DNA of 54,780 nucleotides, from assembly GCA_004553485.1 (NCBI GenBank), contig SFLG01000023.1, forward strand, positions 1 through 54,780, in the 5' to 3' direction. Of this stretch, positions 35,714 through 45,541 are shown in pieces. The notes beneath the pieces were generated by a model, which was not told the origin of the DNA, made no database searches, and saw only the letters and a list, made by a program, of their open reading frames with translations. The DNA is from Bacteroidales bacterium (GTDB lineage: Bacteria; Bacteroidota; Bacteroidia; Bacteroidales; Muribaculaceae). Made by a program: the position numbers and the translations under genes. Within the stretch, counting starts at the first letter, position 1. Each line of letters opens with the position of its first letter.

Positions 35714-35910
35714 TTACCCCGCCGTTCCATAACATTTGTTAGCACAAATCCTCACCCCCGCGTCCCCAAAAACCGGAATGTAGCCGCCGCTACATTTCGA
35801 ACGGTTTAAGCGACTTGCCAACCCGATAATTTGCCTGACTCGGGGTGGCGCGGGGTGGTGCGGGAGGGTGTTAAAAAAACGGAATGTTAGGGGCGGGGCG
35901 CGGGGGCTGG

Positions 35911-35941
35911 TTGAAAAGTCGCGAAAAAAACGCTAACTTTG
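35911..35941 (+). promoter_or_regulatory. Promoter of the GH25 lysozyme gene
   Basis: TTG at 35911-35913, a 20-nt spacer and TAACTTTG at 35934-35941. Transcription would start near 35948. This argues against the ATG at 35952 and for the ATG at 35973, which is preceded by AGAGGA. Confidence 0.65.
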
Positions 35942-35972
35942 TGTCTGCATTATGAAAGGGAGAGGATCACGC

Positions 35973-36797
35973 ATGATAAAGACAACGGCTATCGCCGCCG
36001 CCGGTATTGCTTTGGCGGCAGCGGTGGTGTTTTTTGTGCGTCCGTCGCTTTTCAACCGGCTCGTGTCGTTTGTCACGGGTACGCCGCAGACGTCGTCGCT
36101 CAATGTCGTGCCCGACCGCAGCAAGTTTCCCGTGCGCGGCATCGACATCAGTCACCACAACGGCAAAATCGACTTCAGGCGCGTTGCCGCCGACTCGATT
36201 GACTTTGTCTACATCAAGTCCACCGAGGGCGTCGACCACACCGACCCGCTCTTCCGCACCAACTACACGTCGGCGAGCAAGGCCGGGCTGGCGACGGGGT
36301 TCTACCACTTCTTCCGCTTTGACCGCGGCGGGGTGAAACAGGGACGCCACTTCCTAAACACCACCGAAGGCCTTGACACGCGTCTGCCCATGGTAATCGA
36401 CTTTGAGGAAGGCGGCAACCCGGACAACGTTGACTACTACCGCATTGTGGGCCGCCTGCGCGACATGTCGGGCTATCTCAAGCGCCACGGACGACGCGTG
36501 ATGATATACTGCAACACCAAAGACTACGAGCGCTACATCCGCGGCAACTTCGACGACCTTGACCTGTGGCTCGCCACCGAGCGCGAGCCCGAAGCCGGAG
36601 ACCCGCGCAAGCTGTGGCAGCACAGCCACAAGGGCAAGGTGCCGGGCATAAGCAATCCCGTAGACATCAACACCTTCAACGGCTCGCGCGACGAGTACAG
36701 CCGGTGGATATCCCCCTCGCCGGCTGCCGTCCGGACCGCCCCTGATCTTGCCGCAGCGGGGGGCTCCGACACAATAAATCCGCCCTCAGGGCGTTAA
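35973..36797 (+). CDS. GH25-family lysozyme, membrane-anchored or secreted
   Basis: The product is 274 residues. ATG at 35973 is chosen for its AGAGGA ribosome-binding site and the inferred transcription start. An N-terminal hydrophobic helix (AIAAAGIALAAAVVFFV) serves as signal anchor or signal peptide. The catalytic domain (about 55-240) has the GH25 hallmarks GIDISHHNGKIDF, FVYIKSTEG, FYHFF, the catalytic VIDFEE pair and DLWLATE, and ends LWQHSHKGKVPGI and VDINTFNG. It hydrolyses peptidoglycan beta-1,4-muramyl links, probably in cell-wall remodelling. A short Pro/Ser/Ala tail follows. It lies 78 nt before the first porU-like gene. Confidence 0.92.
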   Translation: MIKTTAIAAAGIALAAAVVFFVRPSLFNRLVSFVTGTPQTSSLNVVPDRSKFPVRGIDISHHNGKIDFRRVAADSIDFVYIKSTEGVDHTDPLFRTNYTSASKAGLATGFYHFFRFDRGGVKQGRHFLNTTEGLDTRLPMVIDFEEGGNPDNVDYYRIVGRLRDMSGYLKRHGRRVMIYCNTKDYERYIRGNFDDLDLWLATEREPEAGDPRKLWQHSHKGKVPGISNPVDINTFNGSRDEYSRWISPSPAAVRTAPDLAAAGGSDTINPPSGR

Positions 36798-36875
36798 TAT
36801 ACTGATGGACTGCGCCCATCCGGCAAGCGAGGGCCATCCGCAACGACCAATAATCACACTTCCACGCTTCAGGCG

Positions 36876-39800
36876 ATGAAAATAACCAACGATATCACAC
36901 ACATCCGTATACCGGGCTGCAGCACCCTCGTGCGCCTGTTGGCGACCATCGTCGCCGCCTTTGCCTTCTGCACCGGCGCCAACGCCCTGCCCGTCGAACT
37001 ATACGCCGACACGTCGCGTCTGGCCACCGGCCGCTGGTACAAGGTCAGCGTGCCGCAGTCGGGCGTCTACTCCCTCAAGGCCGCCACCCTGCGCCGCATG
37101 GGCTTCAGCGACCCGTCCAAGGTGCGCGTCTTCGGCTACGGGGCGCGCCGCATCGGCGACGAGCTCAACCGCGCCAACTACACCGACGACCTGCCGCAGG
37201 CCCCCATGGCACGCGAGGCCGACGGCACAATCGTCTTCTTCGCCCAGGGTCCCGAGACGTGGAGCGCCGCATCGTACGGACGCTACACGGCCTCGCTCAA
37301 CATCTACACCAACGTGGCATATTACTATGTCAGCGACGCCTGCGGCGGCGAGATAGACGAGATGGCCGATACCGGCGTCCCCGGCGTCGCCAGCGGCACA
37401 AACCCCGCATCCACCTTCAACGAGCGTCTGCACTACGAGAAAGACGTCGCCACCCCCGGCGAGGCCGGCGCGCAGCTTGTGGGCGACGACTTCCGCTTCA
37501 CCCCCAGCCGCAGCTTCACCTTCAGCATGCCCGGCCGCGTCGAGGACACGCCCGTGTGGATGGAGACCTCCTTTGTCGCCCGCACCCTCAACGCCGGCTC
37601 GCGACTCGAGTTCACCATCAACGGCATCAAGCAGGCCGAGCAGAGCACCGACTACATCAGCGGCTCCACCGGCGACGAGCACATCCACGGCACCGAGGGC
37701 CTGTCGCGCCGCCTGCTCGAGAGCATCAGCGGCAACAGCCTCAAAATCGACCTGCGCCACGTGCGCAGCAGCACAGTCTACGGCGCGTGGCTCAACTACA
37801 TCAGCGTCAACTACGAGCGCAACCTCACCCTCGCCGATGACCGCAGCGGGGCCCTGCTCTTCCACACCACCAGACAGGACCTCAGCCTCGGTGGCGCCGA
37901 CGACAAGGTGCGCGTCTGGGACGTCACCGACGAGCGCAATCCCTTGCGCGTCAACTTCAGCCTCAACAACAACCGCGCCCAGTGGACCGCCGTCAGCGGC
38001 GGCGAGCGCCGCTACGTGGCCTTCGGCAACGGCGCCAGCCTTCCCGAGCCCACCCTGGTAGGGCAGGTGGCCAACCAGAACCTGCACGGCCACGCCGGCG
38101 TCAACATGGTCATCATCACCCCCTCGGCATGGAAACAGCAGGCCGAGCGCATCGCCGCCATACGCCGCGCCGAGGGACTGACCGTGCGCGTGCTCACCCC
38201 CGAGGAAATCTACAACGAGTTCTCGAGCGGCTCGGCCGACATCGGCGGTCTGCGCCGCTACCTCAAAATGCTCTACGACCGCGGCGGCGACGACAGCGCC
38301 ACCCGTCTGCGCTACTGCCTGCTGATGGCCCGCGGCACCTACGACAACCGCCACAACACCCGCGAGATGGCCAAGGCCGCCCCCACCCTGCCCGCCTGGT
38401 ACGGCTCGTCGATGCGCGAGGCCCTCAGCGACACCGACGGCTTCGGCACCGATGACTTCCTTGCCATGCTCGAGGACGGCAGCGGCCTCAACAAGGGCAT
38501 GGACCACCTCAGCATCGCCGTCGGACGTATCCCCACCACCTCCGAGGCCTCGGCACGCAACTACGTCGACAAACTCGTCGAGTACGACCGCCAGCGCCCC
38601 ATGACAGGCTGGGAGAACCAGGTGCTGATGCTCGTCGACGACCAGGACAACGGCGAGCACATGACACAGGCCGACCACATGGAGCGCTACATGATGCAGG
38701 TGGACGGCCAGCCCATGATGGTGAACAAGGTCTACCTCGACACCTACGACATGCAGAACGGCGTCTACCCCCGCGCACGCGACGACATGTTCCGCTACCT
38801 CAACTCGGGCTCGGCCTGGTGGACCTACATCGGCCACGCCAACAACCACTCGCTCTCGCACGAGGGCCAGCTCACCTACAACGACATCAACAACAACATG
38901 CTCTTCAAGCATGTACCCATATTCTACGCCGCCACCTGCAACTTCCTGCGCTGGGACAGCAACACCGAGTCGGGCGGCGAAATCCTCTTTAACGAGCGCT
39001 ACGGCGGCACCATCGCCACCATCAGCGCCACCCGTCCCGTATGGATATACGAGAACGGCCTGCTCAGCCGCGCCATGGGCCGCTGGCTCGGCAGCCGCGA
39101 CGTCAACGGCGAGGTCAACACCCTGGGCGAGATTTACCGTCTGGCCAAGAACGACATCCGCGACGCCAAGGAGAAGCCCATCAGCAGCTCCAACCGTCTG
39201 CGCTACGTGCTCATGGGCGACCCGTCGATGAAACTGCCCACGCCGTCGCTGCAGATGCGCCTCGACTCGATAAACGGCGTCTGGGTAGACCCCGACGGCA
39301 TCAGCGAGCCCGCCACCGTGATGGCCCTCCGTCCCTCCATCTTCGCCGGCTCGGTAATCGACAATGCCGGCAACGTGCTCACCGACTTCAACGGCACCGT
39401 CACCGCCACCCTCTACGACGCCGACAAGACCGTCCTGTCCAAGGGCAACGGCGAGGAGGGCGTGCAGCTGCCCATCGACATGCACGGCAGCAAGCTCTTT
39501 GCCGGCTCGGCAAAGGTAGAGAAGGGCCGGTTCAACATGCGCGTCGTCGTCCCCGCCGAAATCGAGAACAACTACCGCACGGCCACCTTTAATATGTACG
39601 CCACCGCCGACGTCACCGTCAGCGGCCCCGACAGCATCGCCGGCCGCCGCGCCGTGGGCGTGAACCGCATGCTGTATGTATACGGCGTGGACGAGACATC
39701 GCTGCCCGACACCCTGCCCCCCGTCATCGAGACGATGTACCTCAACACCTCCGACTTCACCGACGGCGCCATGGTCAACACCAGCCCCATGCTCATCTCG

Positions 39801-40373
39801 CGTATCAGCGACGACAACGGCATCAACCTCAACGAGGACGGTCTGAGCGGACGCATGGTGGCAATTCTTGACGGCAACCACCGCTACACCAATCTGTCGC
39901 AGTACTTCACCCCGTCCACCGACGGCAGCCCCTCGGGCATCGTCAACTACCCCCTGAGCGACCTGCAGCCCGGCCCGCACGAGCTGACGCTGCGCGTGTC
40001 CGACTCGCACAACAACATGAGCGAGCGCACCATCAGCTTCAACGTCGGCCAAAACGTCCAGGTGCAGACCTTCCGTCTATACTGCGACGCCAACCCGGCC
40101 AGTGTCAGCGCCAACTTCTACATCGAGCACGACCGCCCCGACCAGCGCCTCAACGTCACCGTCACCGTCTACGACCTGATGGGACGCGAGCAGTGGAGCG
40201 GCTCGGTGACCGGCGTGAGCGACATGCAGCGTAGCACCCCCGTCACCTGGAACCTCACCGACAAGAGCGGCCGACGTGTCCCCCGCGGTATCTACCTCTA
40301 CCGCGCCACCGTCTCGGAGCCCGGCGGCGAGCCCTGCGATAGCGGCACAAAGCGCATCGCCGTCACCGACTGA
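36876..40373 (+). CDS. porU: PorU-like C25 cysteine peptidase / T9SS sortase, copy 1
   Basis: The product is 1165 residues with a signal peptide ending near ANA-LP (about residue 38). The opening YKVSVPQSGVYSLKAATLRRMGF is the PorU N-terminal pattern. A gingipain-like C25 domain (about 400-760) includes VNMVIITPSAWK and IYNEFSSGSADIGGLRRYLKMLYDR (quoted in part), with the catalytic dyad H654 (YIGHANN) and C688 (AATCNFLRWD), positions close to those of P. gingivalis PorU. A beta-rich part and a C-terminal domain (about 1070-1165, VTVYDLMGREQWSG ... RGIYLYRATV) resemble the T9SS sorting signal. PorU cleaves C-terminal signals of secreted substrates and attaches them to A-LPS. Confidence 0.9.
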   Translation: MKITNDITHIRIPGCSTLVRLLATIVAAFAFCTGANALPVELYADTSRLATGRWYKVSVPQSGVYSLKAATLRRMGFSDPSKVRVFGYGARRIGDELNRANYTDDLPQAPMAREADGTIVFFAQGPETWSAASYGRYTASLNIYTNVAYYYVSDACGGEIDEMADTGVPGVASGTNPASTFNERLHYEKDVATPGEAGAQLVGDDFRFTPSRSFTFSMPGRVEDTPVWMETSFVARTLNAGSRLEFTINGIKQAEQSTDYISGSTGDEHIHGTEGLSRRLLESISGNSLKIDLRHVRSSTVYGAWLNYISVNYERNLTLADDRSGALLFHTTRQDLSLGGADDKVRVWDVTDERNPLRVNFSLNNNRAQWTAVSGGERRYVAFGNGASLPEPTLVGQVANQNLHGHAGVNMVIITPSAWKQQAERIAAIRRAEGLTVRVLTPEEIYNEFSSGSADIGGLRRYLKMLYDRGGDDSATRLRYCLLMARGTYDNRHNTREMAKAAPTLPAWYGSSMREALSDTDGFGTDDFLAMLEDGSGLNKGMDHLSIAVGRIPTTSEASARNYVDKLVEYDRQRPMTGWENQVLMLVDDQDNGEHMTQADHMERYMMQVDGQPMMVNKVYLDTYDMQNGVYPRARDDMFRYLNSGSAWWTYIGHANNHSLSHEGQLTYNDINNNMLFKHVPIFYAATCNFLRWDSNTESGGEILFNERYGGTIATISATRPVWIYENGLLSRAMGRWLGSRDVNGEVNTLGEIYRLAKNDIRDAKEKPISSSNRLRYVLMGDPSMKLPTPSLQMRLDSINGVWVDPDGISEPATVMALRPSIFAGSVIDNAGNVLTDFNGTVTATLYDADKTVLSKGNGEEGVQLPIDMHGSKLFAGSAKVEKGRFNMRVVVPAEIENNYRTATFNMYATADVTVSGPDSIAGRRAVGVNRMLYVYGVDETSLPDTLPPVIETMYLNTSDFTDGAMVNTSPMLISRISDDNGINLNEDGLSGRMVAILDGNHRYTNLSQYFTPSTDGSPSGIVNYPLSDLQPGPHELTLRVSDSHNNMSERTISFNVGQNVQVQTFRLYCDANPASVSANFYIEHDRPDQRLNVTVTVYDLMGREQWSGSVTGVSDMQRSTPVTWNLTDKSGRRVPRGIYLYRATVSEPGGEPCDSGTKRIAVTD

Positions 40374-40433
40374 CACAACTTTTAAACGAAAAAATAACCC
40401 GTCCCAACGGGCCATTATAACCGAAACTTGAAA

Positions 40434-41096
40434 ATGAGCGACACAAGTCTTACACAGCTGCCCGAGCCGACGCTGAGGCGTCTGCCCTGGTACCTGGCTT
40501 TTCTGACGACACTGCGCCACAGCGACGTCGAGTACGTATCGTCGACCCGCATCGCCGCCGAGGTGGGCGTCGACTCGTCGCAGATAGCCAAAGACTTATC
40601 CTTCCTCAACATACGCGGCAAAACCCGCATCGGCTACGAGGTGGCAGCCCTCGAGCAGACCCTGCGCGCCTTCCTGGGCTTTGACGCACGCCACAACGCC
40701 GTTGTCGTCGGCGCGGGCAGCCTGGGCACGGCCCTGATGGCCGACCGCGGCCTGCACCCCTACGGCCTCAACATCGTGGCCGGCTTCGACACCGACCCCG
40801 CCGTCATCGGCACTGACAAGGCCGGCGTACGCGTCTACAGCATGGACCGCCTGCGCGAGATAGCGCGCCGCCGCGACGTCACCATCGGCATCGTCACCGT
40901 GCCCTTCGAGTTCGCACAGGAGGTGGCCGACCAGATTATGGACGCCGGCATCAACGCCATCTGGAACTTTACCCCGCGCCGCATCAGCGTGCGCAAGGGC
41001 GTGGTGGCGCAGAACACCTCGCTGTACTCGCACCTTGCCGTAATGTACAACCGCCTGCGCAACGTCGAAGGCAAAAACGGGGAGGACGGCCGATGA
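40434..41096 (+). CDS. rex: Redox-sensing transcriptional repressor Rex
   Basis: The product is 220 residues from ATG at 40434; an ATG two codons upstream is equally possible. The N-terminal winged helix (LPEPTLRRLPWYLAFL, then VSSTRIAAEVGVDSSQIAKDLSFLNIRGK, quoted in part) contacts DNA. The C-terminal Rossmann domain has VVVGAGSLGTAL and binds NADH/NAD+. The Y-to-H/N variation around SLYSHLAVMYNRL is within family limits. Rex releases its operators at high NADH and controls fermentative genes. It overlaps the next gene by 4 nt (ATGA), so the two are translationally coupled, and both lie between two porU-like genes. Confidence 0.93.
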   Translation: MSDTSLTQLPEPTLRRLPWYLAFLTTLRHSDVEYVSSTRIAAEVGVDSSQIAKDLSFLNIRGKTRIGYEVAALEQTLRAFLGFDARHNAVVVGAGSLGTALMADRGLHPYGLNIVAGFDTDPAVIGTDKAGVRVYSMDRLREIARRRDVTIGIVTVPFEFAQEVADQIMDAGINAIWNFTPRRISVRKGVVAQNTSLYSHLAVMYNRLRNVEGKNGEDGR

Positions 41097-41629
41097 AGGT
41101 TATTGTCGTCGACCCTGCCGACGGCGCCATGCTCTGCGCGCCCGACTCGGCCGTCATCGCCTCGGGCACGCCCTTCTTCTGTCCCGACGACCCGGATGCC
41201 GTCCTGCACTGCCGCCTCCTGGCCGGTGCGGTGATAGAGCGTCTGGGCAAAAACATACAGCCGCGCTTTGCCGGCCGCTACTACAGCCGCATGGTGCTGC
41301 TGGTGCAGACCCGCGCCGCCTGCGACGACCCCTTCGCCGCCATCCTGCGCGACGGCAGCATCACCGCCGGCCGCGAGCCCGTCGGCACGGACTGCGAAAT
41401 CGCCCTCGGGCTGACCATCGGCACCGCGCCCGCCGTGTCGCCGGGCACTGTGACGGGCCTGCCCGACCCCGCCGAGGCCATTGCCCGCGCCTCGCACTAC
41501 GCCACCCTGCGCACCGGCGACATCATCGCCGTGCCTCTGCCGGTGACCTTCGACATCAAAGCCGCCACCCGCGCCGACCTCACGGCAACGGGCCCGGCGG
41601 GACAGCTTCTGCACTACAAAGTGCGTTAA
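41093..41629 (+). CDS. FAH-fold protein without metal ligands
   Basis: The product is 178 residues. The order of motifs matches fumarylacetoacetate-hydrolase-family proteins: PDSAVIASGTPFF (17-29), RLGKNIQPRFAGRYYSRM (50-67), and C-terminal ATLRTGDIIAVPLP with a final LLHYKVR strand. Active members of this family have a Glu-x-Glu pair shortly before the GKNI motif; here the corresponding positions are R41 and L43. The GTGTPAG loop is also missing after GDII. It is therefore probably inactive as a hydrolase or has another role. It overlaps rex by 4 nt. The identification rests on remembered family patterns. Confidence 0.75.
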   Translation: MKVIVVDPADGAMLCAPDSAVIASGTPFFCPDDPDAVLHCRLLAGAVIERLGKNIQPRFAGRYYSRMVLLVQTRAACDDPFAAILRDGSITAGREPVGTDCEIALGLTIGTAPAVSPGTVTGLPDPAEAIARASHYATLRTGDIIAVPLPVTFDIKAATRADLTATGPAGQLLHYKVR

Positions 41630-41744
41630 ACTTCACCACGGACAAAATAAAAGAGTATATAAATACGTTTTATACATTAGGCCAATTTTAAAACGTTCGC
41701 TTCCCCGCACGGGTAGACGACCAACAATAATCCAGTCAACAACG

Positions 41745-44700
41745 ATGTTAAAGCACTCTAAGGAACTAATTGCCAGGTTAGTAATCTCAGCCGCCGCAAT
41801 ATGTGCCGCCGTCATGCTCCCGCAGGACGCCGCGGCCCAGACTCATCTTCCCCTGAGCTACTACACCACGCAGTCGGCCCTGAGCAGCGGCCACTGGGCC
41901 CGCATCAAGGTCAGCAAGGAAGGCATGCACCAAATTACCTACGACCAGCTGCGCCAGCTCGGCTTCAGCGACCCGTCCAAGGTCAAGGTCTGCGGCTTCG
42001 GCGGCGCCTCGCTCTACCACGACAGATTTCTGACCTCGGACCCAGACGACGTCGTGGCCACGAAGTTCCTGCATACCGATGACGGCCGCATAATCTTCTA
42101 TGCCCAGCCCGACGTCATTAACGCCATCAACAGCTACTACTCGCACAAGGTCAGCAGCAGCTCGACGCTGAGCAGCCGGCAGTACAACATCGAGACACAC
42201 CGCAACTACTACGCGGCCTACGGATGCTACCTGCTCACCGACGCCGACGTCGCCTCGACGGCAGTCGACGAGCCCTATACGCCCGCCAGCGACCTGGTGC
42301 AGGACAGCCACCTCAGCCTCAGCTACGTCGAGAACGAGGTCAACCAGCCCAAATGCGAGCTCACCGGAGGAACTGTCAGCATAATGAACTCGTCAGTGCT
42401 CCATGGCGGCGACATCACCGGCCAGTCATCGGCAGAAGTATCGTTCGGCGTCACCGATTACGACGAGACATCGACCTTACCCGCCCAGATGGCCGTAAGC
42501 GTTGCCATAGGATGGCCCGGCTACGTCAACTACCAGGACTATGCCGTTGACGGCATGACCGGCTTCGACATCGAAAAGGCCACCGCCGGCGACGGCACAT
42601 CCCTCGGCCTGAGCATCGGCCTCTCGCAAAGCCCCAGCGCCACGGCATACACCACTTACAACGGCTATTACAACCTCCGTCCCACCGACGCCGCCGGCGT
42701 CCCCGACGGCACCTTCACCGCCAACATCGCCCTGCCCGGCACCTCGTCGCCCACGCCCTACTACCAGGCTTTTGACAAAGGCTGGCTGATTTACCCGCGC
42801 AAAAACAACTTCCGGAGCGAGCCCGGCGGCATGCTGATGTTTGTCAACGATGTAGAATACAACACCGGCGTGCTCCTGAGCGGCGCCAGCGCCACCACCC
42901 AGGTGTGGGACGTCACCAACAACTACCGCGTGCGCACCCTCGGCGGCAGCTACGACGCCGCAACCCAACAGCTCAGCGTCACCCCCGGCGCGACCTACTG
43001 CCTCGACTACGGCACCGGCTGCGGACGCCTCATCGTCTTCGACCCCGCCGACCAACAGCTGCCCGTCGAGCTCATGGGCGTCGTCCCCAACCAGAACCTC
43101 CACGGCTGCGACGACGCCGCCATGCTGATTATCACCACCGAGGACCTGTACGACAAGGCCGTCGAGCTGGCAAAAATCCACGAGGCCTACGACGGCAGCC
43201 ACGTAGTGGTGGCCACACAGCAGCAGATTTTCAACGAGTTCTCGTCGGGCACACCCGACGCAATAGCCTACCGCCGCATGGCCAAGATGCTGTACGACCG
43301 CAACACGTCCATGTTCAAGGGCATTCTGCTCTACGGCACCTCGGTGAGCGACAACCGACAGATTACCCGCCAGTTCTCCGCCGAGAAGCTGCTTGTCTAC
43401 GAGGCCCTGCCCACGGGCACCGTGATGACCAATGCCAGCATCTACCCCGAGCTCCACATCGGCTCGGACCACTACTTCGGCATGCTTGACGGCGCATATT
43501 ACCCCTCGCTCATGTACAGCAGCCTCCTCTCTGTCCCCGTAGGTCGTCTGCCCATCGCCGATGCCGCAACAGCCGACGGCGTAAACAAGAAAATCGAGCG
43601 TTACCTCAACAACGCCTCGACCAACTTCAAGAACTACCCCCGCGTGCTGCTCTCGGCCGATGACGGCGACTACAACGGCCACTTCAGAGATAGCAAAAAC
43701 ATGATGAATGCGATGACCGAATGTAACGACGCGCTGACATTCATCAGCTCGCAAATCAGCCTCTTCGACCGTCCCAACGGCCTGGCCCCCAACGCGGCCA
43801 AGCTACTCAACGACGCCCTCAAGTCGGGCATCGGCTTCTTCGACTACTGCGGCCACGGCCGTCCCGACTCGTTCACCGACAACGGTCTGCTCGACGTCTC
43901 TACGGTAAACACGTTCGACAACAACGTCTATCCCTTTGCCATGATTTCGTCGTGCAACACCAATATGTATGACCAGGACGGCAGCCCCTCCATCACCCAG
44001 GCCATGGTGCTCAACCCCAACGGAGGCATGATTGCCGCCGTGGGCGCCACACGCTCGGTTTACCAGTCGTCCAACCAGATCCTCAACGAGGCCATGGGCC
44101 GAGCCTACGCCACCCCCGGCAGCAACTCCACTGTCGGCAACGTTTACCAGACCGCCATCAACGCCGTAATCGGCAAGACAGTCAACGCCACCATCTACGA
44201 CCGCGACCGCTTCAACACCCACTGCTACGGCCTGGTCGGCGACCCCCTGGTTCCCCTGTCCAAGCACCAGTATACGGCACGCGTGGTCAGCGTCAACGGC
44301 ACTGACATCGTCAACGCAACCGACCCCGTCGAGGTCGAGCCCCTTACCAAGGTAACCCTCAGCGGCGACATCGTTCTCCCCGGCAACTACGTGTACACAT
44401 CGTTCAACGGCTCGGTCGACCTTCGCATCTACGACGGCAACGAGGTTATCGAGACCAAGCGCAACGGCTCTTACAGCGAGAGCGTTGAATACATCGAAAA
44501 ATTCGAGCAGCAGTACCGCATGCTCACCTCCACCGTCGCCAAAGTCACCAACGGCAAATGGACGGCCGAAGTGGTGATGCCCTACTCGACCTACCTCAGC
44601 TACATGGGCAAGGACGATGCCGGCAACGACGTTGAAAAGAGCTCGGTCAACCGCATCGTAGCCACTGCCGAAGGTGTCGCCGACAACGGCAGCAAGGTAT

Positions 44701-45398
44701 ATGCCCTTGGCAGCACCGACCGCCTGCGCATCCTGCCCGGCTCGGGCGAGGCCATCACCGCCGCCGCCCCCGTCATCGAGGAATTCTACCTCGACACCCC
44801 CGACTTCAGGGACGGCGCCCTCGTCGGCAGCAGCGCCACCGTCCACGCCAAGGTACGCCTCAGCGAAAGCGGCCTCAGCACCTCGGAGAACACCGGTGAG
44901 TCGGGCCGTCTCGTCCTCGACGGCGGCGCCCGCAACTTTGCCGGCGCAATGGCCGGAATGATCCTCGACGGCTCAGACTACGCCACCCTGTCCTACCCCA
45001 TTACCGACCTGTCGGCCGGACGTCACACCCTCACCCTGTCCGTCCGCGACAACCTGGGCCAGCTTGCCACGGCAAACCTGTCGTTTATCTCGGGCAAGTT
45101 TGACCAGCGTCCCCGCCTCGTGACCGAGGAGGAGGTGGCACGCACCGAGGCCGTCATCAACTTCTACGGCGACCTGGTAGAGGCCTCGGCCGACGACAGC
45201 GAAGTCTCGCTCTACATCACCGACCGCAAGGGCGACACCGTCCTTAAAGTCGACAACCCGTTGTTCCCCTACACCTGGGACCTCAATAACGGCAAGGGCG
45301 ACAAGGTCGCCGACGGCAACTACAAAGCCGTTGTCCGCGGCCGCCTGGGCACACAATACACCTACACCGACCCCCTCGACATCGTCGTCATCCGCTGA
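41745..45398 (+). CDS. PorU-like C25 cysteine peptidase / T9SS sortase, copy 2
   Basis: The product is 1217 residues with a signal peptide ending AAAQ (about residue 31). It is paralogous to the first copy: GHWARIKVSKEGMHQITYDQLRQLGFSDPSKVKV (quoted in part) and VVPNQNLHGCDDAAMLIIT correspond to YKVSVPQSGVYSLKAATLRR and QVANQNLHGHAGVNMVIIT. The C25 dyad is kept as H704 (YCGHGRPDS) and C737 (ISSCNTNMYDQ). The C-terminal end (VSLYITDRKGDTVLKVDN ... GNYKAVVRGRLG) looks like a T9SS C-terminal domain. Its GHG/SSCN surroundings are nearer the classical PorU/gingipain form than copy 1, so either could be the true PorU. Confidence 0.88.
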   Translation: MLKHSKELIARLVISAAAICAAVMLPQDAAAQTHLPLSYYTTQSALSSGHWARIKVSKEGMHQITYDQLRQLGFSDPSKVKVCGFGGASLYHDRFLTSDPDDVVATKFLHTDDGRIIFYAQPDVINAINSYYSHKVSSSSTLSSRQYNIETHRNYYAAYGCYLLTDADVASTAVDEPYTPASDLVQDSHLSLSYVENEVNQPKCELTGGTVSIMNSSVLHGGDITGQSSAEVSFGVTDYDETSTLPAQMAVSVAIGWPGYVNYQDYAVDGMTGFDIEKATAGDGTSLGLSIGLSQSPSATAYTTYNGYYNLRPTDAAGVPDGTFTANIALPGTSSPTPYYQAFDKGWLIYPRKNNFRSEPGGMLMFVNDVEYNTGVLLSGASATTQVWDVTNNYRVRTLGGSYDAATQQLSVTPGATYCLDYGTGCGRLIVFDPADQQLPVELMGVVPNQNLHGCDDAAMLIITTEDLYDKAVELAKIHEAYDGSHVVVATQQQIFNEFSSGTPDAIAYRRMAKMLYDRNTSMFKGILLYGTSVSDNRQITRQFSAEKLLVYEALPTGTVMTNASIYPELHIGSDHYFGMLDGAYYPSLMYSSLLSVPVGRLPIADAATADGVNKKIERYLNNASTNFKNYPRVLLSADDGDYNGHFRDSKNMMNAMTECNDALTFISSQISLFDRPNGLAPNAAKLLNDALKSGIGFFDYCGHGRPDSFTDNGLLDVSTVNTFDNNVYPFAMISSCNTNMYDQDGSPSITQAMVLNPNGGMIAAVGATRSVYQSSNQILNEAMGRAYATPGSNSTVGNVYQTAINAVIGKTVNATIYDRDRFNTHCYGLVGDPLVPLSKHQYTARVVSVNGTDIVNATDPVEVEPLTKVTLSGDIVLPGNYVYTSFNGSVDLRIYDGNEVIETKRNGSYSESVEYIEKFEQQYRMLTSTVAKVTNGKWTAEVVMPYSTYLSYMGKDDAGNDVEKSSVNRIVATAEGVADNGSKVYALGSTDRLRILPGSGEAITAAAPVIEEFYLDTPDFRDGALVGSSATVHAKVRLSESGLSTSENTGESGRLVLDGGARNFAGAMAGMILDGSDYATLSYPITDLSAGRHTLTLSVRDNLGQLATANLSFISGKFDQRPRLVTEEEVARTEAVINFYGDLVEASADDSEVSLYITDRKGDTVLKVDNPLFPYTWDLNNGKGDKVADGNYKAVVRGRLGTQYTYTDPLDIVVIR

Positions 45399-45449
45399 CC
45401 GGCCAATTGGTTAGCTAACCGCCAAAGGCCACCCGGCGGCACCCCATAC

Positions 45450-45491
45450 CCGGGGCCACAGAGGCGCAATCCTCCGTGGCCCCGGCTTTTT
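45450..45491 (+). terminator. Intrinsic terminator after the second porU-like gene
   Basis: The stem CCGGGGCCAC...GTGGCCCCGG, with an added GAGG/CCTC inner pair, is followed by CTTTTT. Confidence 0.85.
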
Positions 45492-45541
45492 AACGGCCGG
45501 TGGTTTAGGTTGTTTGCAAAATTATTGCGAAATTTGGCAAC

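Larger units (their letters stand above)
35520..35910. other. korA leader, promoter and divergent spacer
   Basis: This gap separates divergent korA and the lysozyme gene. It contains the korA leader with the 10-bp repeat, the korA promoter, an AT-rich stretch (35690-35750) and a hairpin AATGTAGC/GCTACATT with CGCC loop (35777-35796). No gene is visible. Confidence 0.6.

Noticed and set aside
36999..40052. 1017-codon open frame antisense to the first porU-like gene
   Set aside because: It is a shadow frame; the sense frame carries the signal peptide, C25 dyad and C-terminal domain.
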